From positions 3,919,820-3,983,819 of the forward strand of contig DS990592.1 of the NCBI GenBank assembly GCA_000155695.1: a stretch of DNA of 64,000 nt, written 5' to 3'. Below are positions 15,461 to 24,935 of the stretch, piece by piece; position 1 is the stretch's first letter, and each line of letters opens with the position of its first letter. Made by a program: the position numbers and the translations under genes. The stretch is from Verrucomicrobiia bacterium DG1235 (GTDB taxonomy: Bacteria; Verrucomicrobiota; Verrucomicrobiia; Opitutales; Opitutaceae). Below the pieces are notes generated by a model. It did no database searches and had not been told where the DNA came from. It saw only the letters and a list, made by a program, of their open reading frames with translations.

Positions 15461-16612
15461 ATGTCGACACCAGTTCTGCCAGCCTCGGTTCGCCGTAAAG
15501 TGTTTTTCTATAGGATTTTTTCCTATTGGCCTTTTGTTGTTTGGGCTTCGGTTGCCTGCCTCGCGGTATGGGGATATTTGAATACGCAGAATCAGCATCG
15601 ATATGTCGGCCGTGTGGCGCTCGATGAGTTGATCGTGGCACCGCTCGAGGATGCTCGGGTCGAGGCGGTATTCCTGGAAGTAGGGCAGCGGGTTTCTGCG
15701 AATGATCTATTGGCGCAATTGGACACGAGCGCTATCGAGTCTGAAATAGACGCTCTGGTAATTGACATTAAGCAGGAACATCGGGAGCGGGAACGGCGCT
15801 ATATCGAAGCACGGCATCGACTTTTGGAACAGCGACAGAAGCTTGTTCTTGCGCAGAAGGAAGATGCTGCTCGGCTCAAGGTTCTCGAGGAGGAGTACGC
15901 GAATCTGGAAAAGGTCTATGATCGGAAGCTGATTAGTCAGACCTTGTATTTTGACACTTTAGAGAAGGTGGAGTCGCTACGTTCGAGCATCGAGTCCTAC
16001 CCGGGGTTTTTGACTGAAGTCGAGGAGGAGCTTGAGCGTCTTGAATCCAGCATCTCGGTATGGGATATAGGAATGGGTGAGGCTTTGGTGGATGACGATG
16101 AGCGTATTCGTTTTTTGAATCGTAGAAAGGGCGAGCTCACGCTTCGGGCTTCTGATGAGGCGATCGTGAGTGAGATTCTGGTACGTCCAGGGGAAGTGGT
16201 ATTGTCGGGTGATCCGATCTTGAAACTAGTCCTAGACGGTCCTTCGCGCGTAGTTGGGTTCATTCCCGAATCTGAAAGCCAGTATCCAAGTTTAGGTGAC
16301 GTGATGTACGTGAGCTCGTCTTCCACTGGTGGCAAGTGGCTGCAGGCGAAAGTGACGGGCTTGGCTCCAAATGTGGTCATGGTTCCAGATCAGGTAAGTC
16401 CGCTGCCCGGCAAGATGGTATCGGGACGGTACTGTTATCTAGAGCTTCCAGAAGCCATCCAACTAGTTGGGGGAGAAACGGCCTTGATTGCGGACAAGCC
16501 ACCTGGATTTGGGAGTTTTCTAAAACATTTTAAGGACGTGGATACTTTAAGCGTGTCCGAGTCTAAGGATCCGTTTCCGCTAAAGACTGAGGGAGCGGCG
16601 AGTACTTTCTAA
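15461..16612 (+). CDS. HlyD-family membrane fusion protein
   Basis: The protein has 383 residues. It has a short cytoplasmic N-terminus, one membrane anchor at about 20-42 ('YWPFVVWASVACLAVWGYL'), and then a biotinyl-lipoyl-like half domain ('VGRVALDELIVAPLEDARVEAVFLEVGQRVSANDLLAQLD'). A long coiled coil (about 105-200) follows, then the second lipoyl half ('LRASDEAIVSEILVRPGEVVLSGDPILKLV') and a beta-barrel domain. It should span the periplasm as the adaptor of an export machine, but no ABC or RND pump gene lies in the operon. It is placed between the DUF4956 gene (8-base gap) and the CotH gene (2-base gap), which suggests that DUF4956 supplies the inner-membrane part or that the pump is elsewhere. 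Confidence 0.85.
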   Translation: MSTPVLPASVRRKVFFYRIFSYWPFVVWASVACLAVWGYLNTQNQHRYVGRVALDELIVAPLEDARVEAVFLEVGQRVSANDLLAQLDTSAIESEIDALVIDIKQEHRERERRYIEARHRLLEQRQKLVLAQKEDAARLKVLEEEYANLEKVYDRKLISQTLYFDTLEKVESLRSSIESYPGFLTEVEEELERLESSISVWDIGMGEALVDDDERIRFLNRRKGELTLRASDEAIVSEILVRPGEVVLSGDPILKLVLDGPSRVVGFIPESESQYPSLGDVMYVSSSSTGGKWLQAKVTGLAPNVVMVPDQVSPLPGKMVSGRYCYLELPEAIQLVGGETALIADKPPGFGSFLKHFKDVDTLSVSESKDPFPLKTEGAASTF

Positions 16613-16614
16613 GT

Positions 16615-19600
16615 TTGAAGAACAGGCTTACATTTTTCTGGTTTTTACTTGTTTGTGTATCCTCTCTGGCAGGACAGGTAAGGATCAATGAGTTCATGGC
16701 GGCACCTTCGGAGCGTGTCTTGAATTGGAGTGAGGAAGGGGCGGCTATAATTGGTATTGCGGTGCCCTGGTGGACCTTGGAATTCGATGACTCCCTATGG
16801 TGGGAAGCGAAGAGCCCGATCGGCTATGGCTATGCCTCGATTGAAACGCGAATACGGGAAGACCTACCTGAATCGAAAGCAGGGTTCTATGTTCGCAAGG
16901 TTTTCGAGTTGACGGAAGAGCAGGCTGGAAGCGGAGAGGATTTGTTACTGAAAATCGGATACGATGATGGTGTAGTCGTCTATCTAAACGACGTTGAGGT
17001 GATGCGCCGTAATCTGGGTCCTTCGGGCTTGCCGGTGTTTCATGACCTAGGCTCTTTTAACGAGCATGCTCGTTCGGATATCGAGGAGCTGAATCTGGGT
17101 CAAGCATCGGAGCTGCTTCGCCCAGGAAGCAATGTAGTTGCGATTCAGGTACACGATTGGTGGGACGACAACGAGACGATGTTTCTCGATGCCTCGTTGA
17201 GTTTGCAAGGAGCTTCCGATGGAGCCTTTATCGAACGCGGTTCTGACTGGCTTTTGTTTCCGGGGCGTATTGAGCCTTCGGGTGGCGTTTATAACGAGGA
17301 GTTTCTTCTTGCGGGATTGAGCGAATTTAGACCTCTATGGACCCGCTCTGATTTTGATGATAGCCAATGGCAGCAGGCATCGGGTCCGCTTGGCTATGAC
17401 GCGGGTGATGAATACCAGCTGGGACGAAATTTGTATGATGAAATGTACGGGCAAGCGGTATCGCTTTATATGCGAGCGAGTTTCGAGCTCACGCAAGAGC
17501 AGCTTGATTCCTTGGAGAGTTTGGAGCTGACGTATGATTTCGACGATGCGTTTGTAGCGTATCTCAATGGGAAGGAGCTCGTTCGTGAGAACTTAGGCAG
17601 CGAGGGGGTCTCTATCGCTTACGATGAGGTTTCCGATCGGGACCACGGGGCATCGGATGACGGAGGCGATGGAGTGGACCGCCGGGAAACCGTGATTTTT
17701 ACGGCAGAGGAACTGGCCCTAAGAGTTGGAGAGAATGTTCTTGCTGGGCAGGTTCATAACGCCCGTCTTTTTTCCTCCGATTTGATTTTGAGTTTGGATC
17801 TTAGGGGGGGCACAGATTTGGAGGACCGCGTTTTGATCGCTTCAAGTGGGAATTGGAGGTATCTCGTAGGAACGCAGGAGGTGCCAGTTCGCGATGAAAT
17901 GGTAATCGCGAAAGGGGAGGAACCGGATTTCGTGGACTGGATCGAACTTTTTAATGAATCGGATTCGGCGGTTGATCTATCTGGCTGGACGTTGTCGGAT
18001 GATCCTGCGGATCCGGACATGTGGGTGTTTCCGCAGTTAACGCTTGCCGCTGGCGAGTACCTGGTAATGCTTGCTACTGGTAGGGATATTTCGGATACTA
18101 GTGGTTCTCGTTTGCACACGAATTTTAGACTCGCTAGTGGAGGCGAATCGCTTGGCCTGTACAGTCCTGAAGGCGTGTTTGTATCGGGATTTACTGATGC
18201 TTATCCAAAGCAGAGCGCTTACCATTCCTATGGCTATCTAGAGGAATTGGATGCCTTTCGCTATCAACCATTGGCGACTCCAGGGTATGCAAATGATTCG
18301 GTCGGGTTAGTCGAAAAATTGGCGAAGCCGACGTTTAGCTTTGAAGGGGGCCATTATGACCAGCACTTGGCTGTAGAGATCGCAAGCGAGCAAACGGGGG
18401 TGGAAATTCGCTATACGTTAGATGGCAGTGATCCAACTGGAGAGGGGGCATTATTGTATTCAGGTCCTCTTGACACTTCCTCGCTCGCCACCACGTCGAG
18501 AAACGGAGAAGGGAGTTTTCTTCTCCTAAGAGCGGTCGCGTTGTTAGATGGCTACATTGACTCGGACTCTCGATCAGCAACCTATCTTTTTAACCAGAAT
18601 GAGGTTCTGAAATCGCTACCTTCTGTGGCGTTAACGGGAGATCCAGATCGCGCCTTGTTTGGGCCTTGGGGAACTGCGGCGGTTCGGGGGAGATTTCTCG
18701 ATTATCCTTATACGGATTGGTACGACTTGTACTATTCACCTTCGCACCACAGTCATTATAGTATGGCGATCTTGGCGGGGCGCCCAACTGAGCGTGAGAT
18801 GTCACTGGAGGTTTTCACGCAAGATGAGCGGGGAAATGCGCAAAGCAATGTAGGGGCTCGTATCTCAGCGAGTGGCTTTTCGAAGCCTCGAGTAGATTTC
18901 CGTACTATTGAGAATGGTACAGGCTTATCTAACGTGAATAAGCCATCGTTTAATATTTTCTGGCGCGACGAAATAGAGAAGAAGAGCTTGGACTTTCCCC
19001 TGTTTCCATCGTCCCGTGTGGACCGATTCGAGAGTTTACGGCTGCGATCAGGAAAGAACGACGATATTAATCCATTTATTCGGGATGAACTGTGCCGGCG
19101 TATGTTTCTTGAGATGGGACAAGTCGGCAGTGTAGGTATACTGGCGACAGCGTGGCTAAATGGGCATTATGCGGGCTACTATAATTTGACCGAACGTTTG
19201 CGTGATGGCTTTTTCAAGGAGTGGCATCGAGATGCGGGACCGTGGTTCGTAAAGCAAGTTGGGAGTGTGGCGTCCGGGGATGAGTCTAAATACAATGCAT
19301 TCCGGGACTTTCTATCTCGGACAGATTTTTCGGTTGAGGAAAATTATAGAGACCTTGAGAGACAGGTGGATTTGGTAAATATTGCTGATTACGCTATAGT
19401 AAATGCCTTTGCCGCCATGTGGGATTGGCCGGAGAATAATTATGTTTTAGCCAAGTCCTTCAGCGAACAAGGAAAGTATCGCCTTTATATGTGGGATGCT
19501 GAAGGAAGTTTTGGGCTGTATGGAAACAAGTCGATTCATTGGGACACGATTGCCAGCGACTTGCTTGCGGAGCCGGAGGATTGGGATAATGATATCTCTT

Positions 19601-21987
19601 TGATTTTTAAGGCTCTTTATCAAAATGATGATTTCAGGGTGTTGTTTAGGGATCGAATACAAGAGCACTTTTTTGACGATGGAGCGATGACACGCAGTCG
19701 TTGGGATTCTCATTATAACGAACTACGTGACCAGATTGCTCCCTTGATTGAATACGGAACTGGCGAGCCGTTTTATGCGGATTGGTACACGAATTGGATG
19801 AACCAACGTTATCCGATCTTTCTCGATCAACTGAAGGATCATGACCTTTGGTCGGATCTGGCCTCTCCAAATGTAGATCTTGCTGAAGGCAATGTGCCTG
19901 TTGGCTCAATGGTAACGCTCTCGGGTTCTGTGGAAAATGAAACGGTTTACTATACGATAGATGGGACTGATCCGCGGGCCTATGGGGGGGAGCCGAGGGG
20001 AGAGGTCTATGAGGATCCGATTCTCATTGACCGATCCTTGCGGTTGAAGGCGAGAGGCTTGCAGGATGGAGAGTGGAGTCCTCTAAGGGAGGTCGAATAC
20101 CTAACGTCGGATGTTCCTAGTCTAGAGATAACTGAGATTATGTATCATCCTGTGGATACAGAATTGGCAGAAGGGTCGGAGCTCGAGTTCATTGAAATAT
20201 ATAATAATGGTGCTCACCTTGTTCTGTTAGATGGATTGGAGTTTTCTGATGGGATTGATTTTCGCTTTTCCGAGGAATCTGTCCTCGATGCGGGTGACTA
20301 TCTCGTGCTTGTGTCCAATGCCGTGGCATTTTCAGAGCAATATCCGAACGTAGAAGTGTTTGGCGAGTATGGGGGGCAGCTTAGCAATGGAGGGGAGTCC
20401 ATTGAATTGCTGGCTCGGGATGGAGCTCGGGTTTTTCGCGCGACATTCGACGATAGCGATTTATGGCCGCAATCGGCGGATGGCCTTGGATTTTCGCTGG
20501 TTCCGACGGTGCCGGAGACTGGAACCATGGAAGACGCGAGTCACTGGATTGCTAGCGCTCGTGTTTGGGGGTCGCCCGGCGAGGCTGATCCAGCGCGTTC
20601 TTCTGAAATCGTTCTTATCAACGAGATTTTAACGCATACTGATTTTCCGCAAATCGATATGGTCGAGTTGTATAATCCAGGTGATTCGCAGATTGATATA
20701 TCAGGTTGGCTATTGTCGGATGATTTTGATACTCCTGCAAAATACGTTTTTCCGGAGGGCAGTGTCGTTCCAGCGGGTGGATTCCTGCTCGTCGATGAGT
20801 CAGATTTTGGACCGGAGGCGATTGGTGAAAGCGGATTTAGGCTGAATAGTCACGGGGAATCGATTTGGATTTTCTCGGCGGATTCCGAGGGGCGCTTGAG
20901 TGGGCATTTGCATGGAGTGGAGTATCCCGCCTCTGAAAATGGAGTGTCATTTAGTCGTTTCACTTTGTCGGATTTTTCTGAGGTTTGGTTTCCTTCGCAG
21001 TCTAATAGTTTTGGGGCAGCTTCCGCTTCGCCTCGCGTGCCAGATGTTATCATCTCCGAGGTTCACTATGCTCCGGATTTGGATGTTTCCGAATTCGTCG
21101 AGATCATGAATCGCTCTGATAATGAGGTCTTGTTCTACGATGTCGCTTATCCTCAGAACACTTGGAGGCTAGAGGGGATCGGTTTTGAGTTTCCGCCGGG
21201 GGCTCGACTGGCTCCCGGGCAGGTCGGGCTGGTTGTTGAGATTGAGCCGGAGATGTTTCGGAGTCGATATGAGATTCCAGATGTAGTTGAAGTTTGGGGA
21301 CCGTTCGATGGGCGGTTGAGGAATGAAGGCGAGTATCTCGCGCTCAAGAAACCGGACCTGCCGGATGTAGATGGCGATGGTGAGTTGTTCATCCCATATA
21401 CATTGGTTGACGCTTTGGACTATTTGCCGCGTCATCCATGGCCTGATCAGTCTGATAACTATGGGAAAAGTATTGCCCGTTTAAACGCCTCTTCCTTTGG
21501 GATGGAACCGAGCAACTGGACTTCAAGCGAAATTAAAGGGGGGACACCAGGTTTTTTAAGTCCGCTGAGTTGGGAGTTCTGGCAATTTATAGTGTTTTCT
21601 TTTGAGGAGCGGGATTTGGGAGAGATCACCAGTGTGTCCTATGACATAGACGGGGATAGGGTCGCAAATCTTCTTGAATATGCGTTCGGGTACGATCCGA
21701 GAGTGAGGGATTCGAAGTCGCCAATTCGCTATCGAGTGATTGAGCAAGAAGGCGAGCGTTTCCATGCCTTGGAGCTTACGACTAGGCGCGAGGCGAGTGA
21801 CGTACGTTGGATACCTCAGCTATCGCGTGATTTGGAGAGCTGGGAAGATGTAGCAGATACGGTTGTTCCGTTTGGGGCTGTTCGAACGAATCCAGATGGC
21901 TCGCTTACTCGTGTATTCAGAGATACGATACAAATGGCTGAAGGTGGTTCGAGATTCCTTCGCTTGAGGGTTGAGCTCGTTCGCTGA
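16615..21987 (+). CDS. Giant secreted CotH-kinase / lamin-tail-domain protein
   Basis: A TTG start at 16615, two bases after the HlyD stop, gives 1790 residues with a signal peptide (MKNRLTFFWFLLVCVSSLAG). Order of modules: a truncated lamin-tail start and two jelly-roll-like regions (about 21-410), a lamin-tail domain (about 413-510), a chitobiase C-terminal-like Ig fold (572-650), the CotH region (about 665-1080), a second chitobiase-like fold (about 1093-1165), and three more lamin-tail domains (about 1166-1280, 1332-1430, 1475-1585). The C-terminus carries an EF-hand-like 'DIDGDRVANLLEYAFG'. In the CotH part, N-N-Y at 941-943 and W-D-A-E-G-S-F-G around 960-967 match the atypical secretory kinase motifs, with E in place of the usual second D of the metal site. 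CotH kinases phosphorylate secreted proteins. Confidence 0.85.
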   Translation: MKNRLTFFWFLLVCVSSLAGQVRINEFMAAPSERVLNWSEEGAAIIGIAVPWWTLEFDDSLWWEAKSPIGYGYASIETRIREDLPESKAGFYVRKVFELTEEQAGSGEDLLLKIGYDDGVVVYLNDVEVMRRNLGPSGLPVFHDLGSFNEHARSDIEELNLGQASELLRPGSNVVAIQVHDWWDDNETMFLDASLSLQGASDGAFIERGSDWLLFPGRIEPSGGVYNEEFLLAGLSEFRPLWTRSDFDDSQWQQASGPLGYDAGDEYQLGRNLYDEMYGQAVSLYMRASFELTQEQLDSLESLELTYDFDDAFVAYLNGKELVRENLGSEGVSIAYDEVSDRDHGASDDGGDGVDRRETVIFTAEELALRVGENVLAGQVHNARLFSSDLILSLDLRGGTDLEDRVLIASSGNWRYLVGTQEVPVRDEMVIAKGEEPDFVDWIELFNESDSAVDLSGWTLSDDPADPDMWVFPQLTLAAGEYLVMLATGRDISDTSGSRLHTNFRLASGGESLGLYSPEGVFVSGFTDAYPKQSAYHSYGYLEELDAFRYQPLATPGYANDSVGLVEKLAKPTFSFEGGHYDQHLAVEIASEQTGVEIRYTLDGSDPTGEGALLYSGPLDTSSLATTSRNGEGSFLLLRAVALLDGYIDSDSRSATYLFNQNEVLKSLPSVALTGDPDRALFGPWGTAAVRGRFLDYPYTDWYDLYYSPSHHSHYSMAILAGRPTEREMSLEVFTQDERGNAQSNVGARISASGFSKPRVDFRTIENGTGLSNVNKPSFNIFWRDEIEKKSLDFPLFPSSRVDRFESLRLRSGKNDDINPFIRDELCRRMFLEMGQVGSVGILATAWLNGHYAGYYNLTERLRDGFFKEWHRDAGPWFVKQVGSVASGDESKYNAFRDFLSRTDFSVEENYRDLERQVDLVNIADYAIVNAFAAMWDWPENNYVLAKSFSEQGKYRLYMWDAEGSFGLYGNKSIHWDTIASDLLAEPEDWDNDISLIFKALYQNDDFRVLFRDRIQEHFFDDGAMTRSRWDSHYNELRDQIAPLIEYGTGEPFYADWYTNWMNQRYPIFLDQLKDHDLWSDLASPNVDLAEGNVPVGSMVTLSGSVENETVYYTIDGTDPRAYGGEPRGEVYEDPILIDRSLRLKARGLQDGEWSPLREVEYLTSDVPSLEITEIMYHPVDTELAEGSELEFIEIYNNGAHLVLLDGLEFSDGIDFRFSEESVLDAGDYLVLVSNAVAFSEQYPNVEVFGEYGGQLSNGGESIELLARDGARVFRATFDDSDLWPQSADGLGFSLVPTVPETGTMEDASHWIASARVWGSPGEADPARSSEIVLINEILTHTDFPQIDMVELYNPGDSQIDISGWLLSDDFDTPAKYVFPEGSVVPAGGFLLVDESDFGPEAIGESGFRLNSHGESIWIFSADSEGRLSGHLHGVEYPASENGVSFSRFTLSDFSEVWFPSQSNSFGAASASPRVPDVIISEVHYAPDLDVSEFVEIMNRSDNEVLFYDVAYPQNTWRLEGIGFEFPPGARLAPGQVGLVVEIEPEMFRSRYEIPDVVEVWGPFDGRLRNEGEYLALKKPDLPDVDGDGELFIPYTLVDALDYLPRHPWPDQSDNYGKSIARLNASSFGMEPSNWTSSEIKGGTPGFLSPLSWEFWQFIVFSFEERDLGEITSVSYDIDGDRVANLLEYAFGYDPRVRDSKSPIRYRVIEQEGERFHALELTTRREASDVRWIPQLSRDLESWEDVADTVVPFGAVRTNPDGSLTRVFRDTIQMAEGGSRFLRLRVELVR

Positions 21988-22009
21988 GGATCGCGCTTCT
22001 TGGCCGAAG

Positions 22010-22459
22010 CTAGGGTTTGACTTGGGATTGGCGCATGGAGCTCCGTTGGCCTTGCTGCATGTTGCAGGCTTCGGTGAAGGCGGCGCTGTAGAGGTAGGCG
22101 GCGATGGCGTCCAGGTCTTCGTCGGGCAAAGGGAGGGGCGGCATGATTTTGAAACGGGCGATGGCGCCGGGCATGAGGGTTTTGCTGGCGTCAGGGGCTT
22201 TGGCCCAGTTTACGATGGCTTGGCGAAATGCGGTTTCGTCGCTGCCGTAGGCGTCCTTGTAGTGGGTCTGGATGGCGAAGGCCGGTGGAGCGAGCATGGT
22301 GCCGCTGCGTTCGTACTGGTGGCAAGCGATACAGATTTGCTCGAACTTGGTCTTTCCGATTTCGATTATCGGATCGGGGGTGGCGTCTTGGGCGAGGGCA
22401 GTGCAGTTGAGGATCAATAGCGTTGCCGCGACGGAAGCGAGTTTTGCGAAAGTATTCAT
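22010..22459 (-). CDS. Class I c-type cytochrome
   Basis: The protein has 149 residues, with a signal peptide cut probably after 'ALA' near residue 23. The haem attachment motif C-I-A-C-H lies at 43-47, and a candidate Met axial ligand lies in 'FKIMPPLP' near 107. It is a periplasmic single-haem electron carrier. The spacing between CxxCH and Met and the 'PDEDLDAIAAYLYS' C-terminal helix fit the mono-haem cytochrome c family often seen next to dehydrogenases. No partner enzyme is adjacent, so its redox partner is unknown. It is convergent with the CotH gene, whose stop lies 22 bases away. Confidence 0.9.
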   Translation of the reverse strand: MNTFAKLASVAATLLILNCTALAQDATPDPIIEIGKTKFEQICIACHQYERSGTMLAPPAFAIQTHYKDAYGSDETAFRQAIVNWAKAPDASKTLMPGAIARFKIMPPLPLPDEDLDAIAAYLYSAAFTEACNMQQGQRSSMRQSQVKP

Positions 22460-22582
22460 AATTCCGACTGTTTATAGGGATCAGTGGAATGGATGTATCC
22501 GCAAGCGGAAGCCGTTTGCTCGGAGCGAGTAGTGAGGCTTCGAATATGAGGGATAATGGGGACTGATTGCTTTCCTTGCGTT

Positions 22583-23053
22583 TTAGGCGGTGGCGAGTGG
22601 GCGTTTGGGGTTCGCTTTGATGACGGCGATCAGGTAGGCGACGATGGCCACGTTAATGGTGAGGATAGCGAGGGTGATCCAACTCGGATGCCGTGCGATC
22701 TCGTAGAGCTCGAGAGGGATGTAGATGCCTCCGGATATGACTCCGAGCCATTCGGCCCAGTGGCGGGACTTCCAGAGGCCTACGCCTTCGACGAGGTGGA
22801 GCGCGGCGTAGGCGAGGAGGGCGAGGGCGGCGATCGCTTGTTTTTGCGGGTCGATGACTTGGAGGAATTCGACTACTCGCTCCGGAAGGGTGAGGGAGGG
22901 GGCGAAGCGTGCGATCATGGACTCGAGCGCGATACTCCAGTCCTCGCCAAGGGTGAGGAGGAACCAGATTCCACCGACGAGGGCGAGGCCGCCTTTGAGA
23001 AGCTCGAGAGCGGCAACCGCCTTGATGCCTCGAGGCGTTTGCTTAATTTCCAT
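22583..23053 (-). CDS. DUF2127 membrane protein
   Basis: The protein has 156 residues and four membrane segments. The start 'PRGIKAVAALELLKGGLALVGGIWFL' and the block 'EGVGLWKSRHWAEWLGVISGGIYIPLELYEI' are typical of DUF2127. The family has no established function. It lies 24 bases downstream of purC on the same strand, so the two may share a transcript, but a functional link is not evident. Confidence 0.8.
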   Translation of the reverse strand: MEIKQTPRGIKAVAALELLKGGLALVGGIWFLLTLGEDWSIALESMIARFAPSLTLPERVVEFLQVIDPQKQAIAALALLAYAALHLVEGVGLWKSRHWAEWLGVISGGIYIPLELYEIARHPSWITLAILTINVAIVAYLIAVIKANPKRPLATA

Positions 23054-23077
23054 CGGCGGTGAGGGCGGAGGCCCGAT

Positions 23078-24004
23078 TTATTGTGTGACTCCGACCAGTT
23101 TGCTGTAGACTTCGAGGTAGCGGGACTGGGCTTTTGTGACGATCTCGGCGGGGAGTTCGGGGCCGGGGGCGGTCTTGTTCCAGTCTTTGAGGGTTTCGAG
23201 GTAGTCGCGGATGATTTGCTTGTCGTAGCTGGCGGGGCTGGAGCCGACGCGGTACTCGGCGGCGTCCCAGTAGCGTGAGGAGTCGGGGGTGAGGACTTCG
23301 TCGATGAGGTAGATTTTTCCGGATTCGTCTGTGCCGAACTCGAATTTTGTGTCGGCGAGGATGATGCCGGCCTTGGCGGCGAGTTGGCTGCCGAAATTGT
23401 AGAGCTCGAGGCTGATGGCTTTGACTTGGTCGAAGACGTCTTGGCCGACGATGGCGGCGGCTTCGCTGGGGGAGACGGGCATGTCGTGGCCTTCGCTGGC
23501 TTTGGTGGTGGGGGTGAAGATGGGCTCGGGGAGCTGGGAGGCGAGCTGCAGGCCTGCGGGGAGCTCGATGCCGCAGACGGTGCGGTCTTTCTGGTAGGAC
23601 TCCCAGCCGGAGCCTGCGATGTAGCCGCGCACGACGCATTCGATCTCGAGGGGCTGGAGCTTGCGCACGGCCATGGAGCGGAGCTGGGAGTCGCGGGAGA
23701 GCTGGAGTCGGCCTGCGAGGATTTCCTGCTCGTTGGGGAGTATGTGGTTGGGGGCGATGTGTTTGGTCTGCTCGAACCAGAAGTGGCTGAGCTGGGTGAG
23801 GATGAGGCCGCGGCCGGGGATGCCGCCGGGGAGGACGACGTCGAAGGCGGAGATGCGGTCGGTGGCGACGAGGAGGACGGAGTCGTCGAGGTCGTAGATT
23901 TCGCGCACTTTGCCGGAGGCGATTTTTTGGGCTTCGATCTCTTCGATGAGATCGCGCACGGGCGTGGTTGGAAGGGCAGCTTTTAGGTCTTCGCCGGAAA
24001 TCAT
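23078..24004 (-). CDS. purC: Phosphoribosylaminoimidazole-succinocarboxamide synthase
   Basis: This is the eighth step of IMP synthesis: ATP-dependent joining of CAIR and aspartate to give SAICAR, in the cytoplasm. At 308 residues it is the longer form, like the yeast enzyme, compared with about 237 in E. coli. Conserved blocks are 'SGKVREIYDLDDSVLLVATDRISAFDVVLPGGIPGRG' (nucleotide-binding region), 'RKLQPLEIECVVRGYIAGSGWESY', 'GHDMPVSPSEAA' and 'LADTKFEFG...LIDEVLTPDSSRYW'. No other pur gene is adjacent. Confidence 0.96.
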   Translation of the reverse strand: MISGEDLKAALPTTPVRDLIEEIEAQKIASGKVREIYDLDDSVLLVATDRISAFDVVLPGGIPGRGLILTQLSHFWFEQTKHIAPNHILPNEQEILAGRLQLSRDSQLRSMAVRKLQPLEIECVVRGYIAGSGWESYQKDRTVCGIELPAGLQLASQLPEPIFTPTTKASEGHDMPVSPSEAAAIVGQDVFDQVKAISLELYNFGSQLAAKAGIILADTKFEFGTDESGKIYLIDEVLTPDSSRYWDAAEYRVGSSPASYDKQIIRDYLETLKDWNKTAPGPELPAEIVTKAQSRYLEVYSKLVGVTQ

Positions 24005-24081
24005 TCGGCGACTGTAGCGTGCGTTTGGGGGGAGGAAAGGATTTTGTTTGGAGGTGGGTGGGGTTGAGAGTGTTTCGACGT

Positions 24082-24705
24082 TTAGCGTTTACGGACGAGG
24101 GATTCGTAGAGCTGGACGGCTTTGTTCATTTCGACGAGGACGGTTTCGTTTCGCTGGCTGGCTTTTGGGAGGTCGTTTAGCTCCACGTTTTGAATGAATG
24201 CGGTCCAGTTTGATTGGACGAGGCTGAGTTGTGCGGCGATGTTGGGAGTGTTGAGCGGGGAGTTGAGGAGCTCGCGGAGGTTTTGCTCGAAGTGTTGGCG
24301 GAGGGAGAGCATGTCTTCGGCGATGGAGTTGGACTGATCGCCGTTGAGTTGGGCTGTGAGTGCGAGCTTCATGTAGCGCTGGGAGAGCATGCGCTGTCGA
24401 CCTGCTTTGTTGATGATGGCGGTGAGGCTGTCCATTTCTTGAAGGATGGACCGGAGGCTATCGATGCGGTCGAGGGAGGCTTGGCTGATGTCCATGATTT
24501 GGGAGGCGACGGCTTCGAAGGCGAAGGCTTCGTTCGAGTCGGCGCGACTGCGTACGGCAATGACGCTGGCGTTCATGGATACCATTTTAGCCATTTTGGC
24601 GGAGCGTTCGATGTCGTTGATGAGTGTGTCGAGGCGCTTGGAGAGGGAATCTGTGCTGGGAGTGGCAAGTTGCATGAAAAAGGAATTGGAGATCCATTGT
24701 AGCAA
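24082..24705 (-). CDS. PilJ/NarX N-terminal-like helical signalling protein
   Basis: The protein has 207 residues, with an alternative start at residue 11. The stretch 'INKAGRQRMLSQRYMKLALTAQ' (about residue 105) is the hallmark of the type IV pili methyl-accepting transducer N-terminal domain found in PilJ and NarX-type sensors. Before it, 'VSMNASVIAVRSRADSNEAFAFEAVASQIMDIS' resembles the signalling hairpin of methyl-accepting proteins. There is no clear membrane segment, no HAMP domain and no kinase domain, so this is a soluble, reduced form. It could be a stand-alone partner of a chemotaxis or cyclic nucleotide pathway; no target is encoded nearby. Confidence 0.7.
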   Translation of the reverse strand: MLQWISNSFFMQLATPSTDSLSKRLDTLINDIERSAKMAKMVSMNASVIAVRSRADSNEAFAFEAVASQIMDISQASLDRIDSLRSILQEMDSLTAIINKAGRQRMLSQRYMKLALTAQLNGDQSNSIAEDMLSLRQHFEQNLRELLNSPLNTPNIAAQLSLVQSNWTAFIQNVELNDLPKASQRNETVLVEMNKAVQLYESLVRKR

Positions 24706-24935
24706 CGGTTGTGCCGAAAAGGGTGATGAGTCCTAGTTCGCAGGTTTTTGACTTTCTATTTCGGGTGTATCTATTTTTCTCATACGTATCATCGATTAGA
24801 TTTGTATAGAGAGGGAAAAACGAACAGAGGTGTAGTCTGTGTCGAACAAGGGGATCCGGTTGATGATATCGCGGATCAAGTCCGTTTCCCACGAGAGGAG
24901 ATATCGCGCGACACGCACGCTCCCTCTTGGAACTG

